64,000 nucleotides of DNA, taken from the NCBI GenBank assembly GCA_015058655.1, contig SVBX01000008.1, forward strand, positions 1 to 64,000, given 5' to 3'. Made by a program: the position numbers and the translations under genes. The notes below the pieces were generated by a model, which was not told the DNA's origin, made no database searches, and worked only from the letters and a program-made list of their open reading frames with translations. This DNA is from Pseudoselenomonas ruminantium (GTDB lineage: Bacteria; Bacillota; Negativicutes; Selenomonadales; Selenomonadaceae). This document shows positions 14,633 through 22,542 of the stretch, piece by piece; position 1 is the first letter of the stretch; each line of letters starts with the position of its first letter.

Positions 14633-15271
14633 TTAATTCCACTTTATCTTAATGAGCATAATGCGCTCCAATGCCTCTATTCCTTCCGGCGTTACCCAAT
14701 ATTCAACATCTCCGTTACTTCTTATATGTCTCCCGGCCAAGCCTTTTTTCGTCAAATCTTCCCATGCCTTAATGCTCTCCCCTGCGTCAAAATAGTTTCG
14801 ACAGGTGGCGATTATTCCGCGCCGCCCATGCACTCCATCGTCTAATCCGAGGGCGTGTTGCATGAGTGAAATTTGCTGTATGGTCAAATGGTAGTTATTA
14901 TCCATCTTATTTTTTTCAAAATCCTGTTTCGTGTCCGAATCGGACACCAATTCAGACTTGAAAGCAGGTACCATTCGTTGAGCAAAGTTTTCCGCTTCTT
15001 CTTCGTTATGTGTTTTGCCTTTCGTGTGTTCAATATGGTGGAAATACTCATGGGCGATACTTGCCAACACCCTTTCCTTGCCATCTTCCGTCAAACCTTC
15101 CGGCACAAAGATTCGTTCTGTTTCTGTTTCGTAAACAGCAAACCCCATTTTTCCGTCTGGTGTTTCTATTACGTCATATCCCGGTATTACATATAGTTCT
15201 ACTGCCCTAACATCTGGCTTGCTGATAAACTTTGCAAATTTACGAATTTCATCATTCGCCAAGTAAATCAT
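14633..15271 (-). CDS. HExxH metallopeptidase-like protein with second C-terminal domain
   Basis: A 212-residue protein with a zinc-peptidase signature VLASIAHEYFHHIEHTKGK (HEYFH, about residue 73) followed by an EEEAENFAQRM helix, as in ImmA/IrrE-like gluzincins. The palindrome at 14931-14947 encodes VSDSDT directly after this domain. The remaining 90 residues (IQQISLMQHALGLDDGVHGR, LTKKGLAGRHIRSNGDVEYW) form an unrelated, winged-helix-like domain often found as a free phage protein. So the palindrome lies exactly at a fusion joint. AGGAGGCGAGGAA precedes the ATG. Confidence 0.6.
   Translation of the reverse strand: MIYLANDEIRKFAKFISKPDVRAVELYVIPGYDVIETPDGKMGFAVYETETERIFVPEGLTEDGKERVLASIAHEYFHHIEHTKGKTHNEEEAENFAQRMVPAFKSELVSDSDTKQDFEKNKMDNNYHLTIQQISLMQHALGLDDGVHGRRGIIATCRNYFDAGESIKAWEDLTKKGLAGRHIRSNGDVEYWVTPEGIEALERIMLIKIKWN
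14931..14947. repeat. 17-bp palindrome copy 3
   Basis: GTGTCCGAATCGGACAC, encoding VSDSDT at the joint between the two domains of the HExxH protein. Confidence 0.85.
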
Positions 15272-15282
15272 TTCCTCGCCTC

Positions 15283-16200
15283 CTATCTCATGCTGTGGTC
15301 GTATTCCTCGAATGTGTTAATGGTGCGGAAAATTCGCTTATTGTTTACCCATCTTTGGAGGTATCTTGTTTCCTTCGGAGCGTTTGCTTTGTCGTATATC
15401 ATCACATAGGGATCGTAGCCGTTTTCACGGAGCCAATAAATACGGTATAAATCCTCTTGGTGACTGCTCCAATAATTTGTCAACACATACACCTTGTATT
15501 TAACATAATCGGTTTTGTGTTTCATTACTTTTTGGGAAAAATCTCTCAAGGCCGCCTTGGTTTTCGTGTCTCGCGGGTTATCCCAGGCAAAGTGCAGACG
15601 CTTTATTTTCAAATCGGATAGCAATGCAATCCTTCTCTCGTTCAGAAGTCTTGCGTCAATCCCCTGCGTGAAATCTATATATGCGCCGCTATAACATAAT
15701 TGCCGCAAAAGGAAATCTGCTTCCGGGGCGGCTAATAAATTTGGATCGAGCAATTTTATGTTTTTCTGCCCTGCCCACCATTCGGAAAGGTCAGCCACTT
15801 TCCGACTTTCCCGTCCTTCCTTGTTTGACACAATGCAAAACGGGCAACATCTTGGACACCCTCGCGTCAAGAATCCGTAGGCCGTATCTTCAATGTTGTA
15901 AAGGTAGTAATCCGGCATTATGTGTTCTATCTCGTCAGGGAGAGTGTCTAATTTCCCCGTGCCGCTCCCGGCAACATAGCCGCCCGCCGCCTCGATTTCT
16001 TCGGCTGTTTTTAAGTTTTCCGTGAATACACAAGCCCCGTAAATCATGTCGTATTGTTTGTATGTTCTCCCGCCATACAGGAATTCCATCGGGTGTACCC
16101 GGAAAACATCATCGCCCTGCGCCTTGTGCCATGCCGACAACTTCATCAATACGAGGTTCGGGAAGTTGTGCGAATCAATATCCACCAGCGCAACATTCAT
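15283..16200 (-). CDS. Radical SAM protein
   Basis: A 305-residue protein. The radical SAM cluster motif is TRGCPRCCPFCIVS (CxxxCxxC, about residues 114-121). It follows an N-terminal Rossmann-like half (MNVALVDIDSHNFPNLVLMK, YGACVF) as in cobalamin-binding-type radical SAM proteins. FTQGIDARLLNERR and RLHFAWDNPRDTK are barrel strands. Start 16198-16200 after GGGAGGATAACGG. The substrate is unknown. The 13-nt element GCGGGCGGCTATG occurs in frame at 15975-15987 (AAGGYV). Confidence 0.75.
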   Translation of the reverse strand: MNVALVDIDSHNFPNLVLMKLSAWHKAQGDDVFRVHPMEFLYGGRTYKQYDMIYGACVFTENLKTAEEIEAAGGYVAGSGTGKLDTLPDEIEHIMPDYYLYNIEDTAYGFLTRGCPRCCPFCIVSNKEGRESRKVADLSEWWAGQKNIKLLDPNLLAAPEADFLLRQLCYSGAYIDFTQGIDARLLNERRIALLSDLKIKRLHFAWDNPRDTKTKAALRDFSQKVMKHKTDYVKYKVYVLTNYWSSHQEDLYRIYWLRENGYDPYVMIYDKANAPKETRYLQRWVNNKRIFRTINTFEEYDHSMR

Positions 16201-16322
16201 TCCGTTATCCTCCCATTTCTTCCTCATCCGTCCTGTACGGCGTTTTTCTGCCCGCCCCTATACTGGACTATTAAAATCCTGCCAAAACGTCCCACAGCCG
16301 CCCACAGGCGGCTACAACAGCA

Positions 16323-16841
16323 TTATCCAGCCGCCCGCGCTTCCTCTTTTTCAGAGCTGCCCGCTTTCTCTTGTCTTGCCGCCCCTTCAAAATCCAAGGC
16401 AATCTGCGCCCGGTCGCCGTTGATATACCTCCACGCCTCTTCTTCCAGCATCTCCAAATCCCGCGCCAGTTCATCACTCATGCAATAATTTTCGGTACAC
16501 CCTTCGTTTGGTATTTCCGGCCTTGCTGGGGTATTGATAATGAGTGGTGCTTGGCTATTGATTAAGTCCTTCATTGCCATAATGACCAAATAGCGGTTGT
16601 CGTCGGTATAGGAAATAGAAATGCCGCTGACGGCAATTTTCTTTGTCGCTCCCTGCTCAAATTCGCAAATCTCGGTAACGTGGTTCGCCATGACTTGCAG
16701 ACGCTCTTTCAGTTCCTCTCGCGGAGCGTCTTTGCAGACAAGGGTATGTTTATCCCAATTCTTCGTTGATTCCTGATAGACTTCCCACGAAAAAGTATAT
16801 TCTCCCTTCTTCGCTTTGATTTTCGTGATACGCCCGTTCAT
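16323..16841 (-). CDS. Hypothetical phage protein
   Basis: A 172-residue protein (MNGRITKIKAKKGEYTFSWE) starting at 16839-16841 after GGGGGGCGTGAGC. The first half looks like a beta-rich domain (TKKIAVSGISISYTDDNRYL); the second half is acidic and helical, ending SSEKEEARAAG. No family recognised. The 122 bases between it and the radical SAM gene hold a perfect AGCCGCC/GGCGGCT inverted repeat (about 16296-16314) and at best a 23-codon GTG ORF. Confidence 0.55.
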   Translation of the reverse strand: MNGRITKIKAKKGEYTFSWEVYQESTKNWDKHTLVCKDAPREELKERLQVMANHVTEICEFEQGATKKIAVSGISISYTDDNRYLVIMAMKDLINSQAPLIINTPARPEIPNEGCTENYCMSDELARDLEMLEEEAWRYINGDRAQIALDFEGAARQEKAGSSEKEEARAAG

Positions 16842-16843
16842 GC

Positions 16844-17038
16844 TCACGCCCCCCTTTTCGGTTCTTCGTATTCCTTGTGCCACCAAGCCTCGCATTTCTC
16901 GCACTTGAAATGACTGCAAGCATATTTCGGCTTCTTCAGTGTGCCACACGGACAACATTTAAGTTCCATGTTCTCCGGCTTGAATTTCGCATTGAAAGTC
17001 GTGTTCATCACTTCGATGAATTTGTCAAGGTTCGTCAT
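16844..17038 (-). CDS. Small zinc-ribbon protein
   Basis: A 64-residue protein from ATG 17036-17038 (AAGGGAGGCGAATAT upstream): MTNLDKFIEVMNTTFNAKF, then CCPCGTLKKPKYAC and FKCEKCEAWWHKEY. It probably binds one zinc. Between this gene and parB (17039-17174) lie two hairpin-forming palindromes: ACGCTCCATTGGAGCGT (17099-17115) and GGCCG/CGGCC (about 17137-17153). Confidence 0.55.
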   Translation of the reverse strand: MTNLDKFIEVMNTTFNAKFKPENMELKCCPCGTLKKPKYACSHFKCEKCEAWWHKEYEEPKRGA

Positions 17039-17174
17039 ATATTCGCCTCCCTTCCCACGGCTTGCCATCGTCAGCGGAAAAGTTGCCGTCTTTCCCGGAC
17101 GCTCCATTGGAGCGTTTCGGCTGTTCATATAGGAGAGGCCGCACAATTACGGCCTCGCTCCCTTCCTACTCTTC

Positions 17175-18614
17175 TTATTCCCCTTCGGATATTTCCTTCT
17201 CAAATTCTTCATCTGCGCCGCCAAGCATTTGATTGAGTTCGTCAAGACTTTCGTTTGCGGCTTCCTGCAATTCAGCAAGATAATCTGCCGCTTCCTGCGC
17301 AATTTTCACTTTGAGGGGCTGATTGGCTTTCCTCCAAACATCAACCTCTTTTGCTTTAAGGCCAATTTGCCCTTCCAAGTGTGCAATAACCCCTACAATC
17401 GCTTTTTTACGAATCCACAGGCTCCGCAATTCTTCTTCGTCTGCGGTTTCGTCTTCGGTCGAGGTTTCTTCCTCCGGTTCGTCCTCTGTTTCCGGCAATG
17501 CCCCTGTCGCGTCCTGTGCGCCCGTCTGCGCGGTTTTATCGGCGTTGTCCATGGGTACGGGGCTGTTTACCGTTTCCTCTCGCACAGGCTCCCCTACAAT
17601 GCGATAGCCGCTTTCCCAGAGTGCCTTATGGATATGCTTGCTCAATCCGGCAAGGCATTTGATTTCAGCTTCGATAGCCTCCTGTTCCGTGTCATAGGGG
17701 ATAGTATTCGTTTTGGGCGAATAACCGCCGCCCAAATAATCTCCCGTCCTGCAATTATAGTCTGCGCCGATATAAAACTTTCCGTCCTTCTCCACCAGTT
17801 TCAATGTGATGGTGGTCTTGAATTTCGGGAGGATGCTCAACGTCTTTGTCTTTATCGGCAGTCCCTCGCTGTTGGTGGGGATGTCTTTTTCAGAGCCGCC
17901 CGCCGTTCCGTTTTCCTTCTTGATGTCGTGAACGCTGACGGTTTTACCGTCCTTCATCTGCTCGGCAATTTTCCCCTGCCCTTCCTCGGAGAGCCTTGAC
18001 GCTTCATAGGCCGCGCTTACGCCCATTTCCCCTTTCTCAAATTTATCTTTCAAATCCTCGTTCTTGAGGTTGTTGGCGATAGCTTGGTATCTGCCGATCT
18101 GCCCCGTGGTTGTATTGAGCATTTTCGCCACAGCGTCCCGAATGCGCCCCTTGCCCCCAAACTCCCCTTTTTCTTTCAGTTCCTTCAAAAGTTCCGTCGC
18201 CCGTGTTGCCTGCCTCATTTTCTCTGCGTCTGTCAATTCGCGGGCGGTGCTGTTGGTGTAAATGAGCATGAGTTCCTGCAAGGTTTCGTTGCGCTCGTTT
18301 TCCACTAAAGCGGAAACTGTGGCAAATTCATTATGCCCGCGCTCCACGAGCATTTTTGACGCAAGGTGCCGACGGTGGCCGGAGATAATCATATAGTTGC
18401 CATTTTCGTCGGCTGGCTTTACCACAAGGTTCTGTAGGACACGCCCCGCCAGCAGGATTGAATCTGCCAGTTCCTCAATTCCGCTCATACTGTAAGCATT
18501 GGCGGGGTTCGGAATAAGTTTCCCAATAGGAAGTTCCCGGAGTTCGTAGCTCGGTTTCGATGTTTGCGCCTTGCTTGCGCCGTTCATCAAGTCCATCATG
18601 TTAAATCCTGCCAT
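17175..18614 (-). CDS. parB: ParB-like partition protein
   Basis: A 479-residue ParB. The N-terminal ParB domain (ELPIGKLIPNPANAYSMSG, LADSILLAGRVLQNLVV, GNYMIISGHRRHLASKMLVE) carries box II as SGHRRHLA. It is followed by a central HTH region (RIRDAVAKMLNTTTGQIGRY), a KorB-like linker, and a long acidic, coiled C-terminus (EEETSTEDETADEEEL) likely used for dimerisation. It sits just after parA. The family binds parS centromere sites and, in current models, uses CTP to spread. The palindromes listed here are candidate sites. It probably segregates a plasmid-like phage form. Confidence 0.85.
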   Translation of the reverse strand: MAGFNMMDLMNGASKAQTSKPSYELRELPIGKLIPNPANAYSMSGIEELADSILLAGRVLQNLVVKPADENGNYMIISGHRRHLASKMLVERGHNEFATVSALVENERNETLQELMLIYTNSTARELTDAEKMRQATRATELLKELKEKGEFGGKGRIRDAVAKMLNTTTGQIGRYQAIANNLKNEDLKDKFEKGEMGVSAAYEASRLSEEGQGKIAEQMKDGKTVSVHDIKKENGTAGGSEKDIPTNSEGLPIKTKTLSILPKFKTTITLKLVEKDGKFYIGADYNCRTGDYLGGGYSPKTNTIPYDTEQEAIEAEIKCLAGLSKHIHKALWESGYRIVGEPVREETVNSPVPMDNADKTAQTGAQDATGALPETEDEPEEETSTEDETADEEELRSLWIRKKAIVGVIAHLEGQIGLKAKEVDVWRKANQPLKVKIAQEAADYLAELQEAANESLDELNQMLGGADEEFEKEISEGE

Positions 18615-18616
18615 TT

Positions 18617-19417
18617 TCAGTTCCTCCCTTTCTTCGTGTCCGATTCGGACACCGCCCCTATCATCGTCATATATTCTGTTGCCAGCTTTTTATATCCACG
18701 AGCCGCCCAACTGCGGGGGCTGTATTCCATGACGGGGATTTTCCCGAAGCTGGCCTCGTCCACTTTTGCCGTCCAGTACACCCGGCTTTGCAGTAATTTG
18801 TATTTGGCGTTCCCTTCCAGAAGCTCCGCACCCTGCCTGTTTACGTCGTTCCCTCGGAAGGAGGTTATGACGCACCCTTGGAAGGTGATTCGCTCGTTGA
18901 AATTCGCCTTGACTTGTCCGATTACATCGAGCATTACATCTACGCCGTCAAAAGTCATTTGGTCGATTTTGACCGGGATAATCACATCATCGCCCGCCAC
19001 AAGGGCGTTGAGTGTTCCCATGCCCGCGTCTGGGGCGTTGTCTATTATGCAGTAGTCGTAATCTGCGTCAATTTCGGCGAGTGCCTTTTTGAGCCGTGTC
19101 TGCTGTGGTGTTTCCGTGTCCGTCAATACCGCCTGTTCCGCCCGGAGTAGGTTCATATTGGCTGGTATCACATCGAGATTGTTGTACTGGGTGTGCCGGA
19201 TAACCTCTGCCGCCCCCTTTGTGCCAAGGAGTAAGTCGGCTACACTCGGCTGTTCGTAGCTATGCACCCCGAAGAAGTTGCTCACGCTTCCCTGCTTGTC
19301 GTTATCCACGAGCAGGACGCGCTTCTTGTGTGCTGTCGCCAAAGAATAGGCGAGGTTGATAGCCGTGGTGGTCTTGGCCACGCCTCCCTTGAGGTTACAA
19401 ATACATAGTGTTCTCAT
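18617..19417 (-). CDS. parA: ParA partition ATPase
   Basis: A 266-residue Walker-type ATPase: MRTLCICNLKGGVAKTTTAI is the deviant Walker A (KGGVAKTT), VLLVDNDKQGS the A' motif and YCIIDNAPDAG the Walker B. The start at 19415-19417 has AAAGGGGCAATAGCC. Upstream, the minus strand carries TATAAT at 19470-19475, with TTGCAA 20 bases further, an imperfect promoter. The last 12 codons include the palindrome at 18636-18652 (VSESDTKKGRN), directly before parB. The protein drives segregation of a ParB-bound replicon on the nucleoid. Confidence 0.88.
   Translation of the reverse strand: MRTLCICNLKGGVAKTTTAINLAYSLATAHKKRVLLVDNDKQGSVSNFFGVHSYEQPSVADLLLGTKGAAEVIRHTQYNNLDVIPANMNLLRAEQAVLTDTETPQQTRLKKALAEIDADYDYCIIDNAPDAGMGTLNALVAGDDVIIPVKIDQMTFDGVDVMLDVIGQVKANFNERITFQGCVITSFRGNDVNRQGAELLEGNAKYKLLQSRVYWTAKVDEASFGKIPVMEYSPRSWAARGYKKLATEYMTMIGAVSESDTKKGRN
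18636..18652. repeat. 17-bp palindrome copy 4, end of parA
   Basis: GTGTCCGATTCGGACAC, encoding VSESDT in the C-terminus of ParA, 22 bases before the parB start. This placement fits a parS or operator site used by ParB. Confidence 0.85.
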
Positions 19418-19519
19418 GGCTATTGCCCCTTTCGTATGCTGTTTTCTGGGTTCGCGCTCCCTGTTGGTTATTATATTAGCATACTCAATTACATTTTGCA
19501 ATAGTCCAGACAACTTTTT

Positions 19520-20044
19520 TTATAATTTTTTCTCAATGCCCGTCGGCAGGGCATCCAGCCGCCCCTTGCGAGGGTCTGCATAGTCCAAAAACAGGATCAC
19601 GCCATTAAATTTTACTCGCCACGGGGCTATATCCTCGGCTGTGACGTATTGCCGCCCGTAAAGTCCCTTCATATCGGCGAACACCCGCCACGGGAGCATA
19701 AAGAAGGAATCGCCAAGCCCCACGCATACCGCCGCCACCGCGCCACGGTCTTGATATTCCGTGAGTGCCGCCGCCTGTGTGGGTGTGACGGCTCTTTGCG
19801 CCATGCGCCCGGTGTCCGTGTGTTTTGCCTCAAAGACAATCATTCTGCCCCCGGCAAGGCACCCGATATAGTCCGGCTGCGCCCGCGCTGTGAATTGCAC
19901 GATGGCAACACCCCTCGCCCTGTCCTTCTTTAATACTCGGAACGGCTCCGGCACCTTGATAATCGCGGCTCGTCCTTGGTCTTTGTAATAGCGACAGCCG
20001 CCCTCTATCATCATCTCGTGTTGCCGCCCGCGTCCGTTGCTCAT
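19520..20044 (-). CDS. RecU-like Holliday junction resolvase
   Basis: A 174-residue protein: SNGRGRQHEMMIEGGCRYYK, IKVPEPFRVL, DYIGCLAGGRMIVFEAKHTD, then FFMLPWRVFADMK and IAPWRVKFNGVILFLDY. The D-x(n)-E-x-K active-site pattern (PDYIG...VFEAK) and the N-terminal NRG-like motif are those of RecU/PBP-related factor A. ATG 20042-20044 overlaps the Rep stop (ATGA), which sets the start. It would cut recombination or replication intermediates of the phage. Confidence 0.75.
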   Translation of the reverse strand: MSNGRGRQHEMMIEGGCRYYKDQGRAAIIKVPEPFRVLKKDRARGVAIVQFTARAQPDYIGCLAGGRMIVFEAKHTDTGRMAQRAVTPTQAAALTEYQDRGAVAAVCVGLGDSFFMLPWRVFADMKGLYGRQYVTAEDIAPWRVKFNGVILFLDYADPRKGRLDALPTGIEKKL

Positions 20045-21003
20045 TGCGGCTTTGTAGCTTTTCCTTGCGGCTTCGGCTTCTTCGCCCCAGAAGTCTTTGA
20101 CTTTTCCTTGCAATTTTTATTCCTCCTGTTGTTGCCATTCCCGCCCCCGGCTTTGTCAACAGGTTTGTTGTTTGTGGATAAATATGTGGATAATTCCGTA
20201 TCATCATCACTGCCGATTAGCTTCATTCGGCAGAAAAAAGACCATGTAGCCATTTCCTCGTTGAGATATTTTTCGACGCTCATAAGTTCATAGCCGGGAT
20301 TATCTCTTTCGATAAGCTGTTTCATCTGTTCGCAGTCTTCGGGCAAACTTTGCATTAGCTTTATTTTCTTTTTGCTCATTTGCCTTGGCTCGTCATTGAT
20401 GGTTTCCCACGGCCTCACAAGGTTCAAGCTGCTGTCCCATTTCCTTTTGTTTGCGGTCTTGTTGTTTTCGGACTTGAAATCTTTGACGAGGTATCGGATT
20501 AGTTCTGTCAGCTTGGTTTTCTTGTCCGGCTGGAGCCGCCGCGTGTTGGCATATCCCTTTCCCCAAGCGTCTTCCACCATATTCCTGTCCATATCTGCGT
20601 CCATGATGAGGTGATGGTGTATTTTCCCATTTTTCCCTATCTCGGTAACGACAATGTATCGGGCATTGCCAAGCCCTAATTTCTTTCTCCGGTAATTTAT
20701 TCTCTTGATAAAGTTTTGTATTTCTTTCTTCGCGGCCTTTTCGTCAGTGGGCATATTCTCTGCGGAATAGGTCAAGTCTATACGCAAATCCCCTCTCCCG
20801 AAGTTGGAGTAAATCAGAGCCTCCAAAAATCTCTTGGCTCTCCTGTTGTTTAGCTCTTTCTGCTTCGGCTGTGTTACTTCATACCGCCGCTGTCTGCCCG
20901 TTGCTTTTTTGTTGCCGTTATGGGGAAAGTATGATACTTGGATAAACGGGGAACTCACCCCGTACTTTCCACAATGACGTGTCACTTTTCTTATCCCGCT
21001 CAT
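20041..21003 (-). CDS. HUH-type rolling-circle replication initiator
   Basis: A 320-residue Rep. The HUH metal motif is seen in IVVTEIGKNGKIHHHLIMDA (HHHLI), and a Tyr candidate for strand cleavage in TELIRYLVKDFKS, about 55 residues later. Upstream is the family motif LRIDLTYSAENMPTDEKAA. The C-terminus is Lys/Pro-rich and probably flexible. Such proteins nick one strand at a double-strand origin. The only AT-rich gap of the region lies immediately upstream (21,030-21,120), a candidate origin/promoter. A rolling-circle Rep beside parAB in an integrating phage suggests plasmid-style replication. Confidence 0.75.
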   Translation of the reverse strand: MSGIRKVTRHCGKYGVSSPFIQVSYFPHNGNKKATGRQRRYEVTQPKQKELNNRRAKRFLEALIYSNFGRGDLRIDLTYSAENMPTDEKAAKKEIQNFIKRINYRRKKLGLGNARYIVVTEIGKNGKIHHHLIMDADMDRNMVEDAWGKGYANTRRLQPDKKTKLTELIRYLVKDFKSENNKTANKRKWDSSLNLVRPWETINDEPRQMSKKKIKLMQSLPEDCEQMKQLIERDNPGYELMSVEKYLNEEMATWSFFCRMKLIGSDDDTELSTYLSTNNKPVDKAGGGNGNNRRNKNCKEKSKTSGAKKPKPQGKATKPQ

Positions 21004-21034
21004 ACTTGCACTCCCCTACTCCGGCTTATTGTCC

Positions 21035-21112
21035 TATACCAAATAAGCATATATTGTATTATTGGTTTATATATTTTATTGCCTATTAAACCTATTAGCT
21101 TATATGGTGATT
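21035..21112. other. AT-rich gap, candidate origin and rep promoter
   Basis: About 80 bases of nearly pure A/T run upstream of the Rep gene, containing two CCTATTA direct copies (ttgCCTATTAaaCCTATTAgc) and several TATA-like stretches. Bases 21,004-21,258 hold no supported gene. This is the only long AT-rich stretch among the leftward genes. An origin is inferred from position; no nick site was identified. Confidence 0.35.
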
Positions 21113-21258
21113 GGTTTTCGCCGACTTGTTAATACACAACACAAGCCCGATACCGCCCCACGGCGGCTTTTCTTCCAAGGCTTGCCAGTATTGACTTTTA
21201 CGGTGCGGGAATGGTAAAATGTACTCGCATAGTGTTTTACCAGTCCCGCTTTTGTGGA

Positions 21259-21585
21259 CTAAAAGAGGCTTTCTTCCCGATAAGCCTCTTTTTTGTTTGC
21301 CTGTTCCCCGTTTAGATAAATTGCCGCCGTCCAGTTGGTCGTACCCTTCATGGTGTGCTTCACGGCAACGAACGGCGTTATTTCTCCGGTGTCAGCGTCC
21401 ACGATGATATGATTTTCTTCTTCGTCCGGTATGTCGGTGACGATATAGTGCGGTATTTCGCACGTCGCCGCCGCGCTTCCATACTTCTCGCGTCGTGACA
21501 ACTCGCTATATAGCAGAATCTCCCGCAGGAAATCCCCCAATTTCTCTTTTTCGGCATGTGTGCATATTGCTTTCCACGGCCTCAT
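21259..21585 (-). CDS. Hypothetical phage protein
   Basis: A 108-residue protein from ATG 21583-21585, overlapping the upstream stop (ATGA). MRPWKAICTHAEKEKLGDFL and HYIVTDIPDEEENHIIVDAD are seen. No family recognised. Its last codons (AYREESLF) are encoded by the stem of the hairpin at 21264-21289. Confidence 0.5.
   Translation of the reverse strand: MRPWKAICTHAEKEKLGDFLREILLYSELSRREKYGSAAATCEIPHYIVTDIPDEEENHIIVDADTGEITPFVAVKHTMKGTTNWTAAIYLNGEQANKKEAYREESLF
21264..21295. terminator. Hairpin terminator at the end of the pre-rep gene
   Basis: AGAGGCTT and AAGCCTCT form a perfect 8-bp stem with a 10-base loop. TTTTTT follows on the plus strand and TTTTAG on the minus strand. It overlaps the coding end of the gene at 21259-21585 and would separate that transcript from rep. 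Confidence 0.55.
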
Positions 21586-21842
21586 ATTTTTCCACCGCCT
21601 TTTGCCCTGTATAGACAATGCCAAAACATAGGCTGATGATATTCGCAATCAGTACAATGCTTCATGCAGACAGATCCGCCGTATCGACGACAGACCACCT
21701 GCGCCATTGACACCTTATGACAGACCGGGCAAAGCCAGTTGTTCGATAGTTGCCGGATTTCCTCTTTTATCCGCTCCTGCTCTGTTCTCCGCTCTTGCAG
21801 GAGTTTTCTCTGTTCCTCCGGCGTTTTCCGTCTTTGCTCCAT
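21582..21842 (-). CDS. Zinc-finger protein overprinting the methylase 3' end
   Basis: An 86-residue protein from ATG 21840-21842 with GAGGGGACATCGTG upstream. A charged helix (RRKTPEEQRKLLQERRTEQE) leads into WLCPVCHKVS, VVCRRYGGSVCMKHCTDCEY, a Cys/His-rich metal site. Its first 128 bases lie inside the methylase-like gene (ends 21715) in another frame. Both frames look like natural protein. Function unknown. Confidence 0.6.
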   Translation of the reverse strand: MEQRRKTPEEQRKLLQERRTEQERIKEEIRQLSNNWLCPVCHKVSMAQVVCRRYGGSVCMKHCTDCEYHQPMFWHCLYRAKGGGKI

Positions 21843-22542
21843 CACGATGTCCCCTCAAAATCCTGTCCTTGGTGATCCAAAGGTCAAATACATAAATCGG
21901 CGTAAACCACATTCCAAAAATCTCTTGCGACAATTCGTTCCCGTGCCGGATAACTCCGGGCAGGCAATAAAGTGAAGTATGGATATACGCCATGCAAGCG
22001 CACCGATAATCTATGTCCGTGGCGTAAATTAAAAGTTCCTTTTGCGGCGAAAATCCCGCCTCGTGCATTACCTGCGCCAAAGCGAGAATCATTGTGCCGC
22101 CGCCCACCGTCGGCTCATACGCGCTTATATACCCTTTCTCGGCAATCTCCTGTTTCGCCCTCTCCGGCTCAAAGGCTATCTTTGCCGAAGCGTAGGCAAC
22201 GCTCCACGGCGTAAAAAATTGTCCCGTGTTTTTGCTGTGTATCTCCAAGCCTTGAAATATCCGGCTTAAAATGTCCGTGTATTCCCCGAATCGCACGGCG
22301 TATTCCATACCTTCCACCAACAGGGCGTACATTTCCGTCATGGTGCGGCGTTCTTTCTCGTTGTATTTTTGGCAAAGTTCCTGCATACGGCTCTCTATTC
22401 CCTCTGCGTTTTGCCATTCGAGGGGCTGACGTATAGAGAGTGTCACCCACGACACAAAATCACGGAACACATCAAAAATTGGGAATCGCGGAAATTTGCC
22501 CTGCATGAGTTTCATTATTTCGGCTTCATGTTTATTGTTCAT
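21715..22542 (-). CDS. N-6 DNA methylase-like protein without visible NPPY
   Basis: A 275-residue protein. SKNTGQFFTPWSVAYASAKI is the usual entry motif of N-6 methylases (cited exactly at 20 residues), and ISAYEPTVGGGTMILALAQV corresponds to the SAM-binding motif I (P.xGGG variant). The catalytic (D/N)PPY motif is not visible at its expected place after CACMAYIHTSLYCLPGVI, so activity is doubtful. The C-terminus ends ATIEQLALPGLS, in which QLALPG resembles a sliding-clamp-binding motif. The start follows GGAGGCGGGCGGCT (22540-22552 element). Confidence 0.65.
   Translation of the reverse strand: MNNKHEAEIMKLMQGKFPRFPIFDVFRDFVSWVTLSIRQPLEWQNAEGIESRMQELCQKYNEKERRTMTEMYALLVEGMEYAVRFGEYTDILSRIFQGLEIHSKNTGQFFTPWSVAYASAKIAFEPERAKQEIAEKGYISAYEPTVGGGTMILALAQVMHEAGFSPQKELLIYATDIDYRCACMAYIHTSLYCLPGVIRHGNELSQEIFGMWFTPIYVFDLWITKDRILRGHRDGAKTENAGGTEKTPARAENRAGADKRGNPATIEQLALPGLS

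Noticed and set aside
16224..16295. 23-codon GTG ORF between the radical SAM gene and 16323
   Set aside because: Only a GGGCGGCT stretch precedes it, with no real ribosome site; the inverted repeat there explains the GC pattern.
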